Positions 12,055-22,994 of a stretch of 64,000 nt of DNA are shown piece by piece. The stretch's first letter is position 1, and the number at the start of each line of letters is the position of its first letter. The position numbers and the translations under genes are program-made. The notes beneath the pieces are model-generated. The model was given only the letters and a program-made list of their open reading frames with translations. It did no database searches and was not told the origin of the DNA. The DNA is from Apium graveolens (lineage: Eukaryota; Streptophyta; Magnoliopsida; Apiales; Apiaceae): positions 77,304,231-77,368,230 of the forward strand of contig NC_133647.1 of assembly GCF_009905375.1 (NCBI RefSeq), in the 5' to 3' direction.

Positions 12055-13190
12055 TTACTGGTAGAACTTCCTTAACCGGGTTTCGTGCCAGGTGTTGGGG
12101 ACCTCGGTCCCGCTGAAGTAGTTTAGCTTGTAATTTCCCGGCCGGAGCACTTCCTTGATTATGTAGGTGCCCTCCCAGTTCGGCTGCAGTTTCCCTTGGT
12201 TAGTTGGGTTTGAGGCTTCGGTGTCCCGGAGTACTAGATCTCCCACCACATATTCTCTTATCTTTGCCTTCTTTGCAAAGTGAAGCTTTGTTTTTTCCTT
12301 GTAGCTTTCCATTTTCTCTACAGCCCGGTCTCTTACTTCATCCAAGAGTTCAAGGTTGGTACTAAGGCCTTATATATTGGAGACTTCATCAAAGTTGACC
12401 ACTATGTGGGAAGGGGACCCGGTTTCCACCGGTAGCCGAGCCTCGGTGCCGTAGGTGAGTTTAAATGGAGTCTCACCGGTTCCAGTCCGGGAGGTGGTTC
12501 TGTAGGACCATAAGACCTTCGGCAGCTCGTCTGGCCAGTTCTTCTTTAGACTCTTCCAACCTTTTTTCCAAACCTCGGAGTATGGTTTTGTTGGTGACCT
12601 CTATTTGTCCATTTCCCTGGGGATGGGCTACGGATGATTTCTTATGCTTTATCCCGAGCTCTTTCAAATATGCTTCGAAGTCCGAACCGACAAACTGTGG
12701 ACCGTTATCCGAGATTAAAACCATCAGAATCCCGAACCTCATCACAATTGAATCCATGAATTTGATGCAGTCTTGCTGATTGATGGTTCTCATGGCCTTG
12801 ACCTCTGCCCACTTAGTCATATAATCGATCGCCACCAGCACATAATGCAAATCCCCCTTCGCCCGCGGGAAAGGACCCATGATGTCAATTCCCCAAACTG
12901 CGAATGGGACCGGGGATAGGACTGACCCGGGGAGGCTTGGACTTTACTTTGGCACATTGCTGAACTTTTGGCATTTGCTGCATTTCTTCACATAGGCAAC
13001 CGCATCGGCATGGATAGTGGGCCAATAATAGCCTTGTCTGATGACTTTGTAGGCTAGTGCTTTAGCGGCTAAGTGATCTCCGCAGATTCCTTCATGCACC
13101 TCTCGCAGACAGTAATCCGCCTCCTCAGGATCAACACATTTTAGAGTCGGCGCAGAGAAGGTTCGCCTGTAAATCTGATTATTTTCCAGA
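12055..13190 (-). pseudogene. Tat integrase (broken)
   Basis: Minus-strand integrase in fragments. The zinc-finger region (H...H, then CSKCQKF) reads from about 13150 to 12945. The catalytic core lies in 12880-12473, with AIDYMTKW, SDNGPQF and the terminal Glu in NGQIEVTNKT. The C-terminal part, 12345-12055, contains VVGDLVLRDTEASNP and ends at a normal stop. Frames change between the pieces (near 12940 and 12400), so it is dead. No chromodomain follows, as expected for Tat. Confidence 0.85.
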
Positions 13191-13207
13191 AAGAACCAGG
13201 CAGCCTT

Positions 13208-13906
13208 CTACTTGAGGTAACGTGCCTTGTTCTGGTCTTCTGGTAGGGTCCCATCTTTAAGATAAGCTATGTAAGGAGTCATCCAGTTGTCCGGGCTGCT
13301 GACGTATAAGACATCGGGCCGGTCGGTGTTAGGTGCCCCGAGCTCCTTGAAGTAAACTGAACTACTTAAATCTGAAGTATTCTGGACGAGCTTGGACAGC
13401 TCATCTGCCTTTGCATTTTCTTCTCTGTTTATTTGAAAGATGGTTGAGTCCGGGATGGTTTCCAGGATAGCCCTCACCATTTCCTGATACCGAGCCAACT
13501 TGGGATCCTTTGCAATATATTCACTGTTGGTCTGTCTTACCATAATTTGAGAATCACTATAGATGATTAAATGCCTTACCCCAAGGGATTTGGCTAGCCT
13601 GAGTCCGGAGATGAGAGCTTCATATTCAGCCTGGTTGTTTGTTGCTTTGAAAGTGAAGGTTATGGCTTGCTGGATTGTGAATCCGTCCGGGCTGGAAAGG
13701 ATCAAGCTAGCCCCAGACCTCTCGGCTACTGCCGAACCATCAACATACAATGTCCAAGAATTTCTGTTGATAATCTCCTTTTCTTCTCTGGATTGAATTT
13801 TAGGTGTCTCTGGGACTTCAGGGAAGGTGCATTCCATGACGAATTCGGCCAACGCCTGGGCTTTTATAGTCGTCCTTGGAACAAATTTGATGTTGAATTG
13901 GCTCAA
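13208..13906 (-). pseudogene. Second (archaeal-type) RNase H domain of Tat
   Basis: Open frame of 232 codons with the RNase H pattern: LYVDGSAVAERSGAS (first Asp), NNQAEYEAL (catalytic Glu), YSDSQIMVRQ (Asp), and NAKADELSKL (last Asp). Catalytic positions look intact. This extra RNase H, placed between the usual RNase H and integrase, is diagnostic of the Tat lineage. The domain is open only as part of a broken polyprotein. Confidence 0.88.
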
Positions 13907-13915
13907 TTTGATCGC

Positions 13916-15020
13916 TCAATTGACCAATCTCCCAGAGGCATCTGGCTTGTGAATGATTTTTTGAAGTGGTTGATTAGTAATTACCTTGATTTCCCGGCCT
14001 TGGAAATATTGCCTTGGCTTCCTTCTCGAGTGCACAAGAGCTAGGGCGAATTTCTCCAAGTTTGGGTACCGGGTTTCAGCGTCCTTCAGGACTTGACTCA
14101 CATAGTATATCGGGCTTTGTGAACCATTTTCTTCCCGGATGAGTGCAGAGGATACCGCTCTCTCTCCGGCTGCAATATAGAGATAAAGAGGCTCCCCGGG
14201 CTTTGTTTTTGAAAGAATAGGCGGGTTCATCAGGTGCTGTTTGACTTCTTCAAATGCTGTTTGGCAATCCGGAGTCCAATCGACTAGCTTTTTATTCCGG
14301 GCCCCTTTTAACAGCTCAAAAAAAGGCAAGCACCTTTCTGCCAATTTGGGGATAAATCTGCGAAGGGCTGCCAAGCATCCTGCGAGCTTCTGAATATCTT
14401 TTTGAGTCTGGGGAACTGTTATTTCCATTATAGCTTTGATTTTCTCCTGGTTGGCCTCTATTCCCCGTTCGCTAACCAGAAAACCAAGAAATTTTCCGAA
14501 GGGGACCCCGAAAGCACACTTTTCCGGGTTAAGTTTCATGTTATACTTCCTCAAACTGTCGAAGCATTCCTTTAGATCTTTGATGTGGTCCGGGATTGTG
14601 ACTGATTTGGAGATCATATCTCGACATAAGATTCCATGTTCCTGCCCAGTTGACTTTTGAAGATGGTGTTCATCATTTTCTTGTACGTTGCCCCGATGTT
14701 GATTAATCCGAACGGCATCATAACAAAGGCGTAGATAACCCGGTGTGTAATAAATACAGTCTTCGCGATGTCTGCCGGATTCATCTTGACTTGGTTATAT
14801 CCTTAAAATGCATCCATGAAACTTAGCATAAAATGACCCGAGGTTGCATCTATCAGCTGGTCAATGTTGGGTATGAGGTAGGAATCTTTAGGGCATACCG
14901 AATTGAGACTTGTGTAATCAACACACATTCGCCACTTTCCATTGAGTTTCTTGATTAGCACAACATTTGCTAGCCAATCCGGATACTTAATTTCACATAT
15001 GATGTCTGCCTTCAACAACT
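13916..15020 (-). pseudogene. Tat reverse transcriptase and first RNase H (broken)
   Basis: RT starts around 15020 (KLNGKWRMCVDYTSLNSVCP), passes a stop near 14803, and continues to the active site at about 14620-14610. There the frame is lost by a one-base deletion right at the YVDD motif: the sequence reads YVE then stop, and DMISKSV-type sequence resumes in another frame (14617-13916). The downstream part holds the connection and a degenerate RNase H (PLYLYIAAGERAVSSAL, where catalytic acids are not conserved). A degenerate first RNase H is usual in dual-RNase H elements. Confidence 0.85.
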
Positions 15021-15870
15021 TCTCGACCTCTTGATCGATCGCCTGTTGTCTTTCCGGGGCAAAGTTTCTTCGTTTTATTTGATTGGTCTTTGCCTTGGAT
15101 CCACATCCAGACTGTGCATCGCCGCCGATTTATCAATCCCCGGCATATTTTCCGGGGTCCAAGCGAACACATCAACATATTCCTTCAATAGGTCAATGAG
15201 TTCTTTCTGGAATGCGGTTTCCAAGCCTTTACCGACTTTAAGCTTCCGGGTGGGGTTCTCGGGCTCCAGCTCAACTTCAACCATTTGCTGGGCAGGCTCG
15301 ACCTTCGTCTTTTCCTTACTCTCTACAAATTTTTGGATCCGGGCGTCCGTGTTGGTTACGCTGTACCCGGAGTCCTCGATCATATTCATATCAAATCTGT
15401 CCCTTTTACTGAGGTGCTCGCGATGCTTCTTTATGCTCTGTCCCTTGGGTAGGGTCATTAAACTTTTTTTGTTCTCAGGTTCTGTTTCTTCCATGACCAA
15501 CGCTTGGTCGTAACACTTCCCTGCCATTTCTCTATCTCCTCTTAGCTCTCCAGTACCTCCCGGGGTCGGGAATTTGAGCTTCAAGTGAATTGTCGAGGGG
15601 ATTGCTCTGAGCTTGGTTATTGTAGGTCTTACAAGGATCATGTTGTATGATGAAGTTACGCTTATCACATAGAACTTCATTACGTGAGAGACCTGCTGGG
15701 GTGCAGTCCAAAAGGTAATCGGCAAATAAATGACACCGCGGATTGGGATCATTGTGTTTCCAAATCCGTACAAGGGATCTTCAAGACAGGGGGTCCATTC
15801 GGAGGTGTCCGAGATCCATCCTGTTAAGTGTGTGCTCGAATACAATGTTAGCAGAGGAACCATTGTCAAC
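15021..15870 (-). pseudogene. Tat protease C-terminal part and RT N-terminal linker
   Basis: Minus-strand frame continuing the protease after a frameshift near 15800. It carries the retropepsin C-terminal half (FYVISVTSSYNMILVRPTI), a charged linker, and the RT entry region (LLKEYVDVFAWTPENMPGI). It breaks again near 15075 before the RT core. Confidence 0.75.
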
Positions 15871-16659
15871 TAAAATTCTTTTTACCTCATTATTCGCGAA
15901 ATCGAGGGTGACCACCAAAGCCAAGTTGTGATCCAGATTGAGTCCCTCATAATCAGAGTAAGAGAAGTAGATTGGTTCATCATCCAAAGGCTGGATCATT
16001 ATCACATCATTATCCAGGTCCGGGCTCCGGGGCGGAGAAGCAGTGCCTCCAAAGACAACATTTACCACGTTTTTGCCGCTTCCCGGGGCCCTATCTTTGT
16101 CGTTTGATCTCCTTTGAAGATATTGGTTCATGTTCCCCTTTTTGATCTGATCTTCTATGAACATTTTGAGAGAGAAGCAGTTCTCCGTGGTATGTCCATG
16201 ATCTTCGTGATAGCCACAATATTTGTCCAGGGCTCTGTTCTCGGGAGGTGCAAGCAAAGGTTTCGGCGGATAATAGAATGGCTTACCTTTAACTTCACGC
16301 AATATGTCGGCCCGGGGCCTATTGAGGGGCGTCCACTCTGGTTCCGGCTTGGGTTCTCTCTTGGCCTTGGGCTTTCTCTCATTCCTCCTTTGTTTGACGT
16401 ATCCCTCCCGGGGTGGGGTTCCCCGAGATTGTTGAATATAGTTGGCCTGTCTGTCCAGTTTGTATCTTTTATCTTTCCGGGACGACGAGCGATGCTCCGG
16501 GGACTCGTAATCATCATGTATCCTCCGATTCATTTTCATTGACTTGAAAAAATCATTTTCCTTTATGAACTTTGATGCCAAGGCATAGGCAGATGCTAGG
16601 CTCTGGGGTTCTCTGTGAATCAAATCTTTTACGTATCCTTCACAGGATATTAGACGCAA
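15781..16659 (-). pseudogene. Tat gag C-terminal part and protease start
   Basis: Open frame of 292 codons. It includes a single zinc-finger-like stretch, YCGYHEDHGHTTENC (CX2-3H...C type of Tat gag), a basic linker, and the start of the aspartic protease with ILVDNGSSANIVF (DNGS instead of DSGA, normal for this lineage). The frame ends shortly after the protease motif, where a frameshift moves the rest into the neighbouring frame. Confidence 0.83.
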
Positions 16660-17698
16660 GTTTCTCCGAAAGATGTTTACTACTTCCTTTTCTTCTAAGT
16701 TAGAGAGTTGATTGACTGTTTCGTGGAATCTCTTGATGAATTCGGGGAGGGACTCCTTGCTTCTTTACTGGATTGTCTCCAAATGACACATTTGCAGCTC
16801 GTTCATCCGGTTAGCCATGAACCTTTTTTAAGAATATCTCCCGGAAGTCTTTTCAGGAATTAATACTCCGGGATGGAATCCAGCTGAACCAGTTATGCGC
16901 TCCCCCTTTCAGTGTTGATGCAAAGAAGCGGCATCTGGTGAGGTCGCTGTAATAATAAATATTGGAGATTTGTTCGAAGTAGTTCAGATGCTCCTCTGGG
17001 TCAGCTAATCCATCAAATGAGTCGAAATTGAAGTGTTTGAGCCCTGATTCTCTGGGGGTAGATTCCAACATTTTGGTGAACGGGGTGGCCGCCGCACCCA
17101 CTTCCATATCGCCTTCTACCTTCCTCTTAAGATATCGAAGAGCCCGGGCCATTTGTTCTTGCTTGGACTCCTTTTCGGGCTCCGAATCCGAAGAAACATG
17201 AATTCGGTGCGCCTTCCTTTTTAGCTTTGCCTCTTCCTCCCGGATTCGCTTTTCAATAGTTTCTTTGGCTTTGGCTTCTTCTTTCTTCCGGATTTTCTCC
17301 TGAAGGGTAGCTCTTTTTATTTCATCCCTGACATCCTCTGATGGCTTCTTCAAGTTCTTTGCAATCCGATCAAAGACGGATCCCCGGGATTCTCCGGACC
17401 GTTCTTCCTAATCCCCTGGGCGGGTCTCAGGTTCGACATTATGCTTTTTCTTCCACAGGTCCATCGCAGCTCGTATCCGATCCGGGGTCATGTCTCCCCA
17501 GGGGTTGGCTGAAGTTCCAACATGCTTATGGGCAGCTCTCTCGATGACTAGTCTCTGGTCCCCTGGTTGGAGATTTTGAGAGGGAGTCTGGGTTATGAGG
17601 AGCCCTTCATCCACATCTTCCATCTCTCCGTCCCTGGGTTGGGGCGGAGGTGGAAGGAAAGAAGCAGAAACAACCGCTTTGCTCTTTCTTGTCGTCAT
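16660..17698 (-). pseudogene. Tat gag N-terminal part (broken)
   Basis: Opens at ATG 17698 (MTTRKSKAVVSASFLPPPPQ). A stop near 17408 interrupts it, and the same frame continues to about 16853 with the gag core (LKHFNFDSFDGLADPEEHLNYF). The stretch 16850-16660 is coding-like but with stops and a frame change. A Lys/Glu coiled coil (about 17330-17190) precedes the core. It belongs to the retrotransposon gag superfamily. Confidence 0.83.
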
Positions 17699-17951
17699 GG
17701 TTGTTCAATAATACCACAAATTTATAATAATATAACTCGCAATTTCAAGTGCTAAAACAGATAAATTAGATCCAAAATACATTGTAATCAAGCCCCAGGA
17801 TTATTACAACGTTAACAAGATCTATTAACAATACTTGAAAGGAAACGATCTCAGCGAAAAAACAGATCTGGGAGACTGTGAGTGGAGTTCTTACTGAGGA
17901 GTGGTATTCTGAGTTGCTGGGTGGGTAGGAGTGGCAGATATGAGCACCACT

Positions 17952-17983
17952 GGACGGAGGTTCGACCCCTCCTTCTAGCGCCA
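17952..17983 (-). promoter_or_regulatory. Tat primer binding site, tRNA-Asn type, unusually long match
   Basis: On the plus strand this reads as the 3' end of a plant tRNA: T-arm stem GGAGG, loop TTCGACC, stem CCTCC, acceptor strand TTCTAGC, then GCCA (17956-17983). It fits tRNA-Asn(GTT) from memory. Usual PBS matches are 12-18 nt; here the resemblance covers the whole T arm, about 28-32 nt. One base separates it from the LTR end. Confidence 0.75.
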
Positions 17984-17984
17984 A

Positions 17985-18484
17985 TGATAACTCCAAATTT
18001 ACCCCGGGGTCTTCTCCTTGCCGGGCCCGGTCTGAAACTCCGTTTTGACAGAAGTGACGGTGGCGTGCGGTGTACCTGTAGGATGGGAACCTACAAAACA
18101 GAACCGGAGGGGGGTGGCGTGACGCCACCTCCGGTGTGAGAATGAGAGAGGGTTTCGAAGGAGAAAGGGGCAAAACGGGAATTATACGAGAAAATTGTGG
18201 TGTGTGTGCGTGTATATATATGTGAGAGAGAGTATAACCTGTAACCTTCCTTTTGCCCTCCCTTTTATATGCCTCCTTCTAGGGTTTAGGGGTTTGTACG
18301 TTTTGATCTGGACTGTAGGCGTGTCTTTTGGACTATAGGGCGTGTGGACGCCTGGGATGAGCCGATGTACTTTCGAATCTGGACCGTAGGAATGTTCTGG
18401 ATCGGGGGTACCTGAACGGTGATGATATTGCCACGCAGAGCTCTCAAAGATTAAAGCTGAGGCCTGCACTAATATAGGCTATCA
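17985..18484 (-). repeat. Putative Tat 5' LTR (about 500 bp)
   Basis: The inner border is set by the PBS: on the minus strand the LTR would end GGAGTTATCA. The outer border is proposed at 18484, where the minus strand starts TGATAGCC, giving 5-bp inverted termini TGATA/TATCA. The minus strand has a TATA-like TATATATACACG near 18210. The partner LTR is outside the window, so the outer border is not proven. Confidence 0.6.
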
Positions 18485-18758
18485 GATATAATCTCCTCCG
18501 TCATGCTCAGCCCCTTTCATTTTCAGCTTTATACATGCTCCATTTAACTCTCCCTATCACCCCTGCTTACGTAGCCCATCTAATTGTCCTTACACTTATG
18601 GCCGTCACTCTGTTTTTTCGCACGTGTCTTTTTTTACTTTCGTGGATGCTATATATATATATATATTAAATTCAGTAGACTATTTTTGTATCGGTATCAA
18701 CAACATACAGCGTCTGAGTGAAATATCCAAGCTCTCAATATTTTGATTCTACAATATT
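18485..18758 (+). promoter_or_regulatory. Promoter and 5' UTR region of the host gene
   Basis: The 274 bp between the Tat LTR and the start codon. It contains a CACGTGTC word (18621-18628; G-box/ABRE core) and an (AT)n TATA-like tract at 18650-18666, about 95 bp before ATG 18759. The Tat insertion leaves only about 165 bp of native sequence upstream of the TATA tract. Confidence 0.55.
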
Positions 18759-20825
18759 ATGAACTCTGATGCGTCAAGCTCTCAACATTTCTCTTCCACC
18801 CGAATCAGGCTTCTACAGGTTCTTCACTTGTTAATTACGCCACAAATAAATGTTCTGCACCGTTTTATGCATGTCTCTGCATGCGATACAGATCTTTTGT
18901 TTTGGTACTTAGTTGTTTCTCTGACCTGTTTGTGATTTGTTGATTCAATACTCTTCGAAAATTGATCAAGTGTTTCTATAAAGTATAAACTCTTTGGCAT
19001 TGTTTGTTTTCTGCAGGAAGATATCATTAATTGTCAGAATAACAGTCCTCTGGGGCTGAGATTAGACAAAACACAATCATTTTTAAGTTTAGTAGAATCA
19101 AAGCTATCTAAAACGAGGAAATTTCCGGCAAAGATGGATTCGGAGAAGTTGAAGGCTTCGAATATGTCTGCAACATTTGTGAAAATTGGGAATTGGGAGG
19201 TACTTATGCTAACATCAGTATATGGCTTTCATTTATATTTGTTTATTTTGAAACTAGTTGTAGATAATCTTGGGATCATGTGATTAATCGAATTTGAGCA
19301 GGTTTTGGCTAGGCATGAAGGTCATGTAGTAGCAAAATGTTACTATGCAAAAAAGAAAATTGTCTGGGAAGTTCTAGAGGGAGCATTGAAGAGAAAGATT
19401 GAGATACACTGGGCTGATATCATTGGAATTAATGCTGTGATTAAAGATAATGAGTGTGGAATTTTGTTAATAGAGGTGAACCCAATTATTTTCTTAAACA
19501 TTATTTCTTAATTTTTGGGTTTAATTTGGTGTGGAAAAAGATAATAATTTAGCTATATGCACAACTGTAGCTAGGCAATCCACCTGCATATTACAGGGAA
19601 TTTGATCCTATGCCGCGGAAGCATACTGTTTGGCAACAAGCGTCAGATTTTACCGGTGGCCAAGCTCCCTTACTCAGGTAAGTTTCTATGATTCTATCTG
19701 CAGAGAAACATGTGTGTTTGTCTTGAATCTTCTCTTTACATTTTGCGGATTATAAGTTTTTCTGTTATTTTATGCCAGTCATTTTATTTCTAAGAGACCG
19801 TCCTGTGCTACTTCTCTCCCTTTTCTCTTTTCATATCCTTTGCCAAATCAAATTCAAGTTGACTTTTCATAAAAATTGCTTTAACTAATATATACAATTA
19901 ATTTTTTTTAGGAGGCACTTACTTATCTTTCCTCCGGGAGTTCTCGATCGACATTACGAAAAACTTCTGCAATTTGACAAACGTTTGTTCGAACTGAGCC
20001 AGAAACCATTTCCAACTCAGAACAATCAATACTTCTACTCAAATATCCAAAGTTATGCACCGTATCCCAGCAATTTCACCGAGAACAACAATATGTTGAG
20101 TTTCAACGTGCAGTATGACCTCACAAACTTTCCAACTTCACACGGTGATCAAAATTATAACCAAACTTTACATCACGCTATTGTGGATACGTCCTCTCCA
20201 ACATCCGGTAATTACTACCACCTGGACCTATAACATTTAATTATTCAGAACTGCATGTGTAGATGTAATGTATTTTGTTCCAATAATGTTATTTATTTTT
20301 GTTCATATAGTGACGGATTTTCCAATAGATGTGGCAGAAAGAAACTGCGTGCTTGAAAATCAAGGAACAGCGTTTTCTACTGCAAGTGTAAACATCATTC
20401 CAGGACAATCATATCACGCTATGTATTTACAAGATTCTGGTTATACCTACCAAAATTATCCGTACAGAGCATACGGGGAGGAATTAGGAATGGTTATCGG
20501 AAATGGTGGAATACCAATGACTGAAATTGAACAGCATTTGCTTGGTGACTCTGAACTTGTTGGCACCAATGAAGCTGCTCTTTCAGCAAGAGTTCGTTCA
20601 CTGGATTCATTTCTTGAACTAGATGAAGGGAATCCTACAGATATCACAAACAGAAACAACATCAACACAAGCCAAATGATTAGTGAAAATGAAAATTTTG
20701 GATATTGCCTTGGAGCAAGCGTCCAAGTACATCCTTACGACAATGTAAACATGTCATTTAGTCCCTCAGCTAACCCATCATTTTCTGCAGATTTCTTGCC
20801 TGTTTTTGAGTGTCATTGGCCATAA
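18759..20825 (+). CDS. Host gene, plant TRF-like 8 (TRFL8)-type protein, six exons, 444 aa
   Basis: Exons 18759-18818, 19017-19199, 19302-19475, 19571-19677, 19912-20207, 20311-20825 total 1,335 nt. All five introns are GT...AG (donors such as GTAAGT at 19678; acceptors CTGCAG, GAGCAG, TGTAG, TTTTAG, CATATAG) and phases fit (0,0,0,2,1). The acceptor at 19571 rather than 19575 keeps the frame. Residues ~70-205 form a conserved plant block: VKIGNWEVLARHEGHVVAKC, then IVWEVLEGALKRKIEIHWAD, PRKHTVWQQASDFTGGQ and LLQFDKRLFELSQ. From memory this matches proteins named TRF-like 8 in plants; the name implies telomere-repeat-factor likeness, but I see no Myb domain and the function is unknown to me. 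Residues ~205-444 are Asn/Ser/Tyr/Pro-rich and low in order. No stop or frameshift was found, so it looks functional. It is squeezed between the Tat LTR and the TRIM array. Confidence 0.82.
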
Positions 20826-21253
20826 ACTGCTGTAGCATACTTTGCTGAGTAAAACCTTGTACATAATCACTTTTTATATACAAGGGAATGTTCAAATTCT
20901 CAGAGTTCAGCGTTATTTAATTTGAGCCAGTGTGTTGATCTTCTTCAAAAATGTCCGACTTGTAAATATTGCATAATTTAGGCATCTAAACAGGCGCCAT
21001 CTACCCTATGTTTTTTTTCTGAAAATGTCCAAACAAGTAAACAACTATAGAAAAATCTTGTGTTATTTTAACAAGTTAGCAATGAAGATTTTTCTTTCAA
21101 TGTACGACCAACCTCCGGCCATATTTTGATGCAAAAAGATAGTTAGAAGATAGTTAGGCATTCAATTTAATTATATTGAAATCTTCCTTCAATATTGTCT
21201 TAGCACAAAAATAACATGTAATATCCTGAAAGTTTGAGAATAAAATAAAAAAA
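20826..21253 (+). other. Downstream region of the host gene
   Basis: AT-rich, no gene seen. It probably holds the host gene 3' UTR and poly(A) site and ends at the TRIM target duplication. Confidence 0.5.
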
Positions 21254-21258
21254 TAATA

Positions 21259-21451
21259 TGTTGGGTAGAGTCAACCCAAGTACCAGATTAAGGAGAATAG
21301 TGATAAATCTTTTGTATAGAGAACATCCAATTAACTCCATTAGTTTATGGTTTTTTGGGATACGCACAATATAAATCTATGCAGACTCGGCCCAAACCGG
21401 ACAATATCATATTATTGTGGAGTTATGGCTCACTCGCGGCCCAATAAGCGT
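21259..21451 (+). repeat. TRIM LTR A
   Basis: Begins TGTTGGGTAGAGTCAACCCAAGTACC and ends at GCGGCCCAATAA, where the inverted unit begins. It has the family TATA-like stretch (TTTTGTATAGAGA) and is one outer end of the array. Confidence 0.83.
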
Positions 21452-21837
21452 CTCCATTCTCCTCGATGTGCTACTTGGGTTGACACTGCCCAACAATGCT
21501 CCCATCAAATCAAAAACCATATAACCCGTGTTCTTAACCCCGCGATAAATCTGTTTACATCTTAAACCGCCACGATTCATCTCGCTTGAACACCATCACG
21601 AAGACTTTGGATACAAGGAACCAGACAGATCTCCAATCACCACCGAGGGGAACCCCCGCATCAAACTACCGCAACTCGTCACTTCCCCCCAAAATCCAAA
21701 TGAACCGTGGGCTTTGATACCATTTATTGGACTTGCTAAGCAAGGCTAACTCCACATTAGTATGATATTGTTTCTTTTGGGCCGAGTCCGCACGAATTTA
21801 TTTTTGGGTCACTCCCAAAAGGTTTCATACTAATGGA
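21452..21837 (-). repeat. Inverted partial TRIM unit
   Basis: Reverse complement of a TRIM: partial LTR start at 21452-21496 (reads CTACTTGGGTTGACACTGCC on plus), inverted internal region to about 21710, inverted PBS (GCTTTGATACCA, 21711-21722), then an inverted LTR piece ending about 21837 (CATACTAATGGAGTG). Both ends are truncated relative to the direct copies. Confidence 0.78.
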
Positions 21838-21983
21838 GTGAACTGGCTGCGGTGGTGCAAGATGTAGAAAGGTTAATCGCGGGGATTAGGAAATCTGTCG
21901 GTTCCTTGCGGTGATGGAAGATGTACACAGATTAATTGCGGGCAAGACCACAAAATTTGTGGTTCTTGGTTTGACGGGAGGAT

Positions 21984-22209
21984 TGTTTAGTAGTGTCAAC
22001 CCAAGTACCACATCGAAGAGAATAGAGATAAATATCTTATATATAAGGTAGTCAATTAACTCCATTAGTATGAGGCTTTTCGGGATATACCTAATACAAA
22101 TCCGTGCGACCCTGGCACAGAGCGCACAATATCATACTAGTGTGAAGTTAAGTCTTAGAGCGCACAATATCATATTAGTGTGGAGTTAAGGTTTGCTCGC
22201 GGCCCAACA
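21984..22209 (+). repeat. TRIM LTR B
   Basis: Runs from TGTTTAGTAGTGTCAACCC to GCGGCCCAACA, followed two bases later by the PBS TGGTATCAGAGCC (22212-22224). It carries a ~35-bp internal duplication around GCGCACAATATCATACTAGTG (about 22122-22190), which makes it longer than the other LTRs. Confidence 0.85.
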
Positions 22210-22452
22210 ACTGGTATCAGAGCCAAATGTTCGGACCAGGACTTTGTGTGGTAGTGGGTCGTGGTGGTTCAATGTGGGTAGTTCCCTTTGGCGGAGATTG
22301 GGAAATCTGTCAGTTCCTTGCGGTGTTACAAGATGTAGACAGTTTAATAGCGGCGATTGGGAAATCTGTCGGTTCCTTACGGTGGTGTAAGATGTAAACA
22401 GATTAATCGCGGGCAAGACCACAAAATTTGTGGTTCTTGGTTTGAGGGGAGA

Positions 22453-22641
22453 ATTTTTAGGTAATGTCAACCCAAGTACCACATCGAGGAGAATAGAAAT
22501 AAATCTCTTGTATATAGAGCAACAAATTAACTCCATTAGTGTGAGGTCTTTTAGGATATGACCAATATAAATCCAACAGGCTTGGCCCAAAGTAGACAAT
22601 ATCATACTATTATGGAGTTATGGCTCATTCACGGCCCCACA
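22453..22641 (+). repeat. TRIM LTR C
   Basis: Starts at a diverged end (TTTTAGGTAATGTCAACCC) and ends ACGGCCCCACA, followed by PBS TGGTATCAGAGCC at 22644-22656. Confidence 0.83.
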
Positions 22642-22814
22642 AGTGGTATCAGAGCCAAAGGTTATTGAGGTATTGGGTTGCAGTAGTTCGATGTGGGAGG
22701 TTCCCCTTGGTGGCGATTGGTAAATATGTCAATTTCTTGAGATGGTGCAAGATGTAGACAGATTAATCGCGGGCATGACCACAAAATTTTTGGCTTTTGG
22801 TTTGAGGGGAGGAT

Positions 22815-22994
22815 TGTTGGGTAGTGTCAAAACAAGTACCACATCGAGGAGGATAGAGATAAATCTCTTATATATAGAGCATCCAATTAACTCCATTAGT
22901 ATGAGGCCTTTTGGGGCATGCCCAATACAAATCCGTGCGAGTTCGGCCTAAAGCGGACAATATCATACTATTATGGCTCGCTCGCGGCCCAACA
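22815..22994 (+). repeat. TRIM LTR D
   Basis: TGTTGGGTAGTGTCAAAAC to CGCGGCCCAACA, 180 bp, with perfect 7-bp inverted ends. It is preceded by TTTGAGGGGAGGAT (PPT) and followed by the TAATA target duplication. Confidence 0.87.

Larger units (their letters stand above)
9918..18484 (-). mobile_element. Tat-lineage Ty3/gypsy element (minus strand), interrupted by C1
   Basis: Read on the minus strand: 5' LTR (18484-17985), PBS, gag, protease, RT, a first RNase H, a second (archaeal-type) RNase H, integrase, then a long 3' region carrying an antisense ORF. The dual RNase H and the antisense ORF between pol and the 3' LTR are hallmarks of the Tat lineage (Grande/Retand-like). The 3' end and 3' LTR lie beyond C1, left of the window. 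The pol frames are heavily broken. Confidence 0.88.

Noticed and set aside
12465..17755. Plus-strand ORFs of 60-160 codons across the Tat region
   Set aside because: They are antisense shadows of gag and pol domains recognised on the minus strand.
17952..17990. A tRNA-Asn gene
   Set aside because: Only the T-arm and acceptor 3' strand with CCA are present; no D-arm or anticodon arm upstream. It is the retroelement primer binding site.
21259..22994. MITE or SINE cluster
   Set aside because: Units have LTR-type TG...CA ends, PBS, PPT and a 5-bp duplication, which fits TRIM rather than MITE or SINE.
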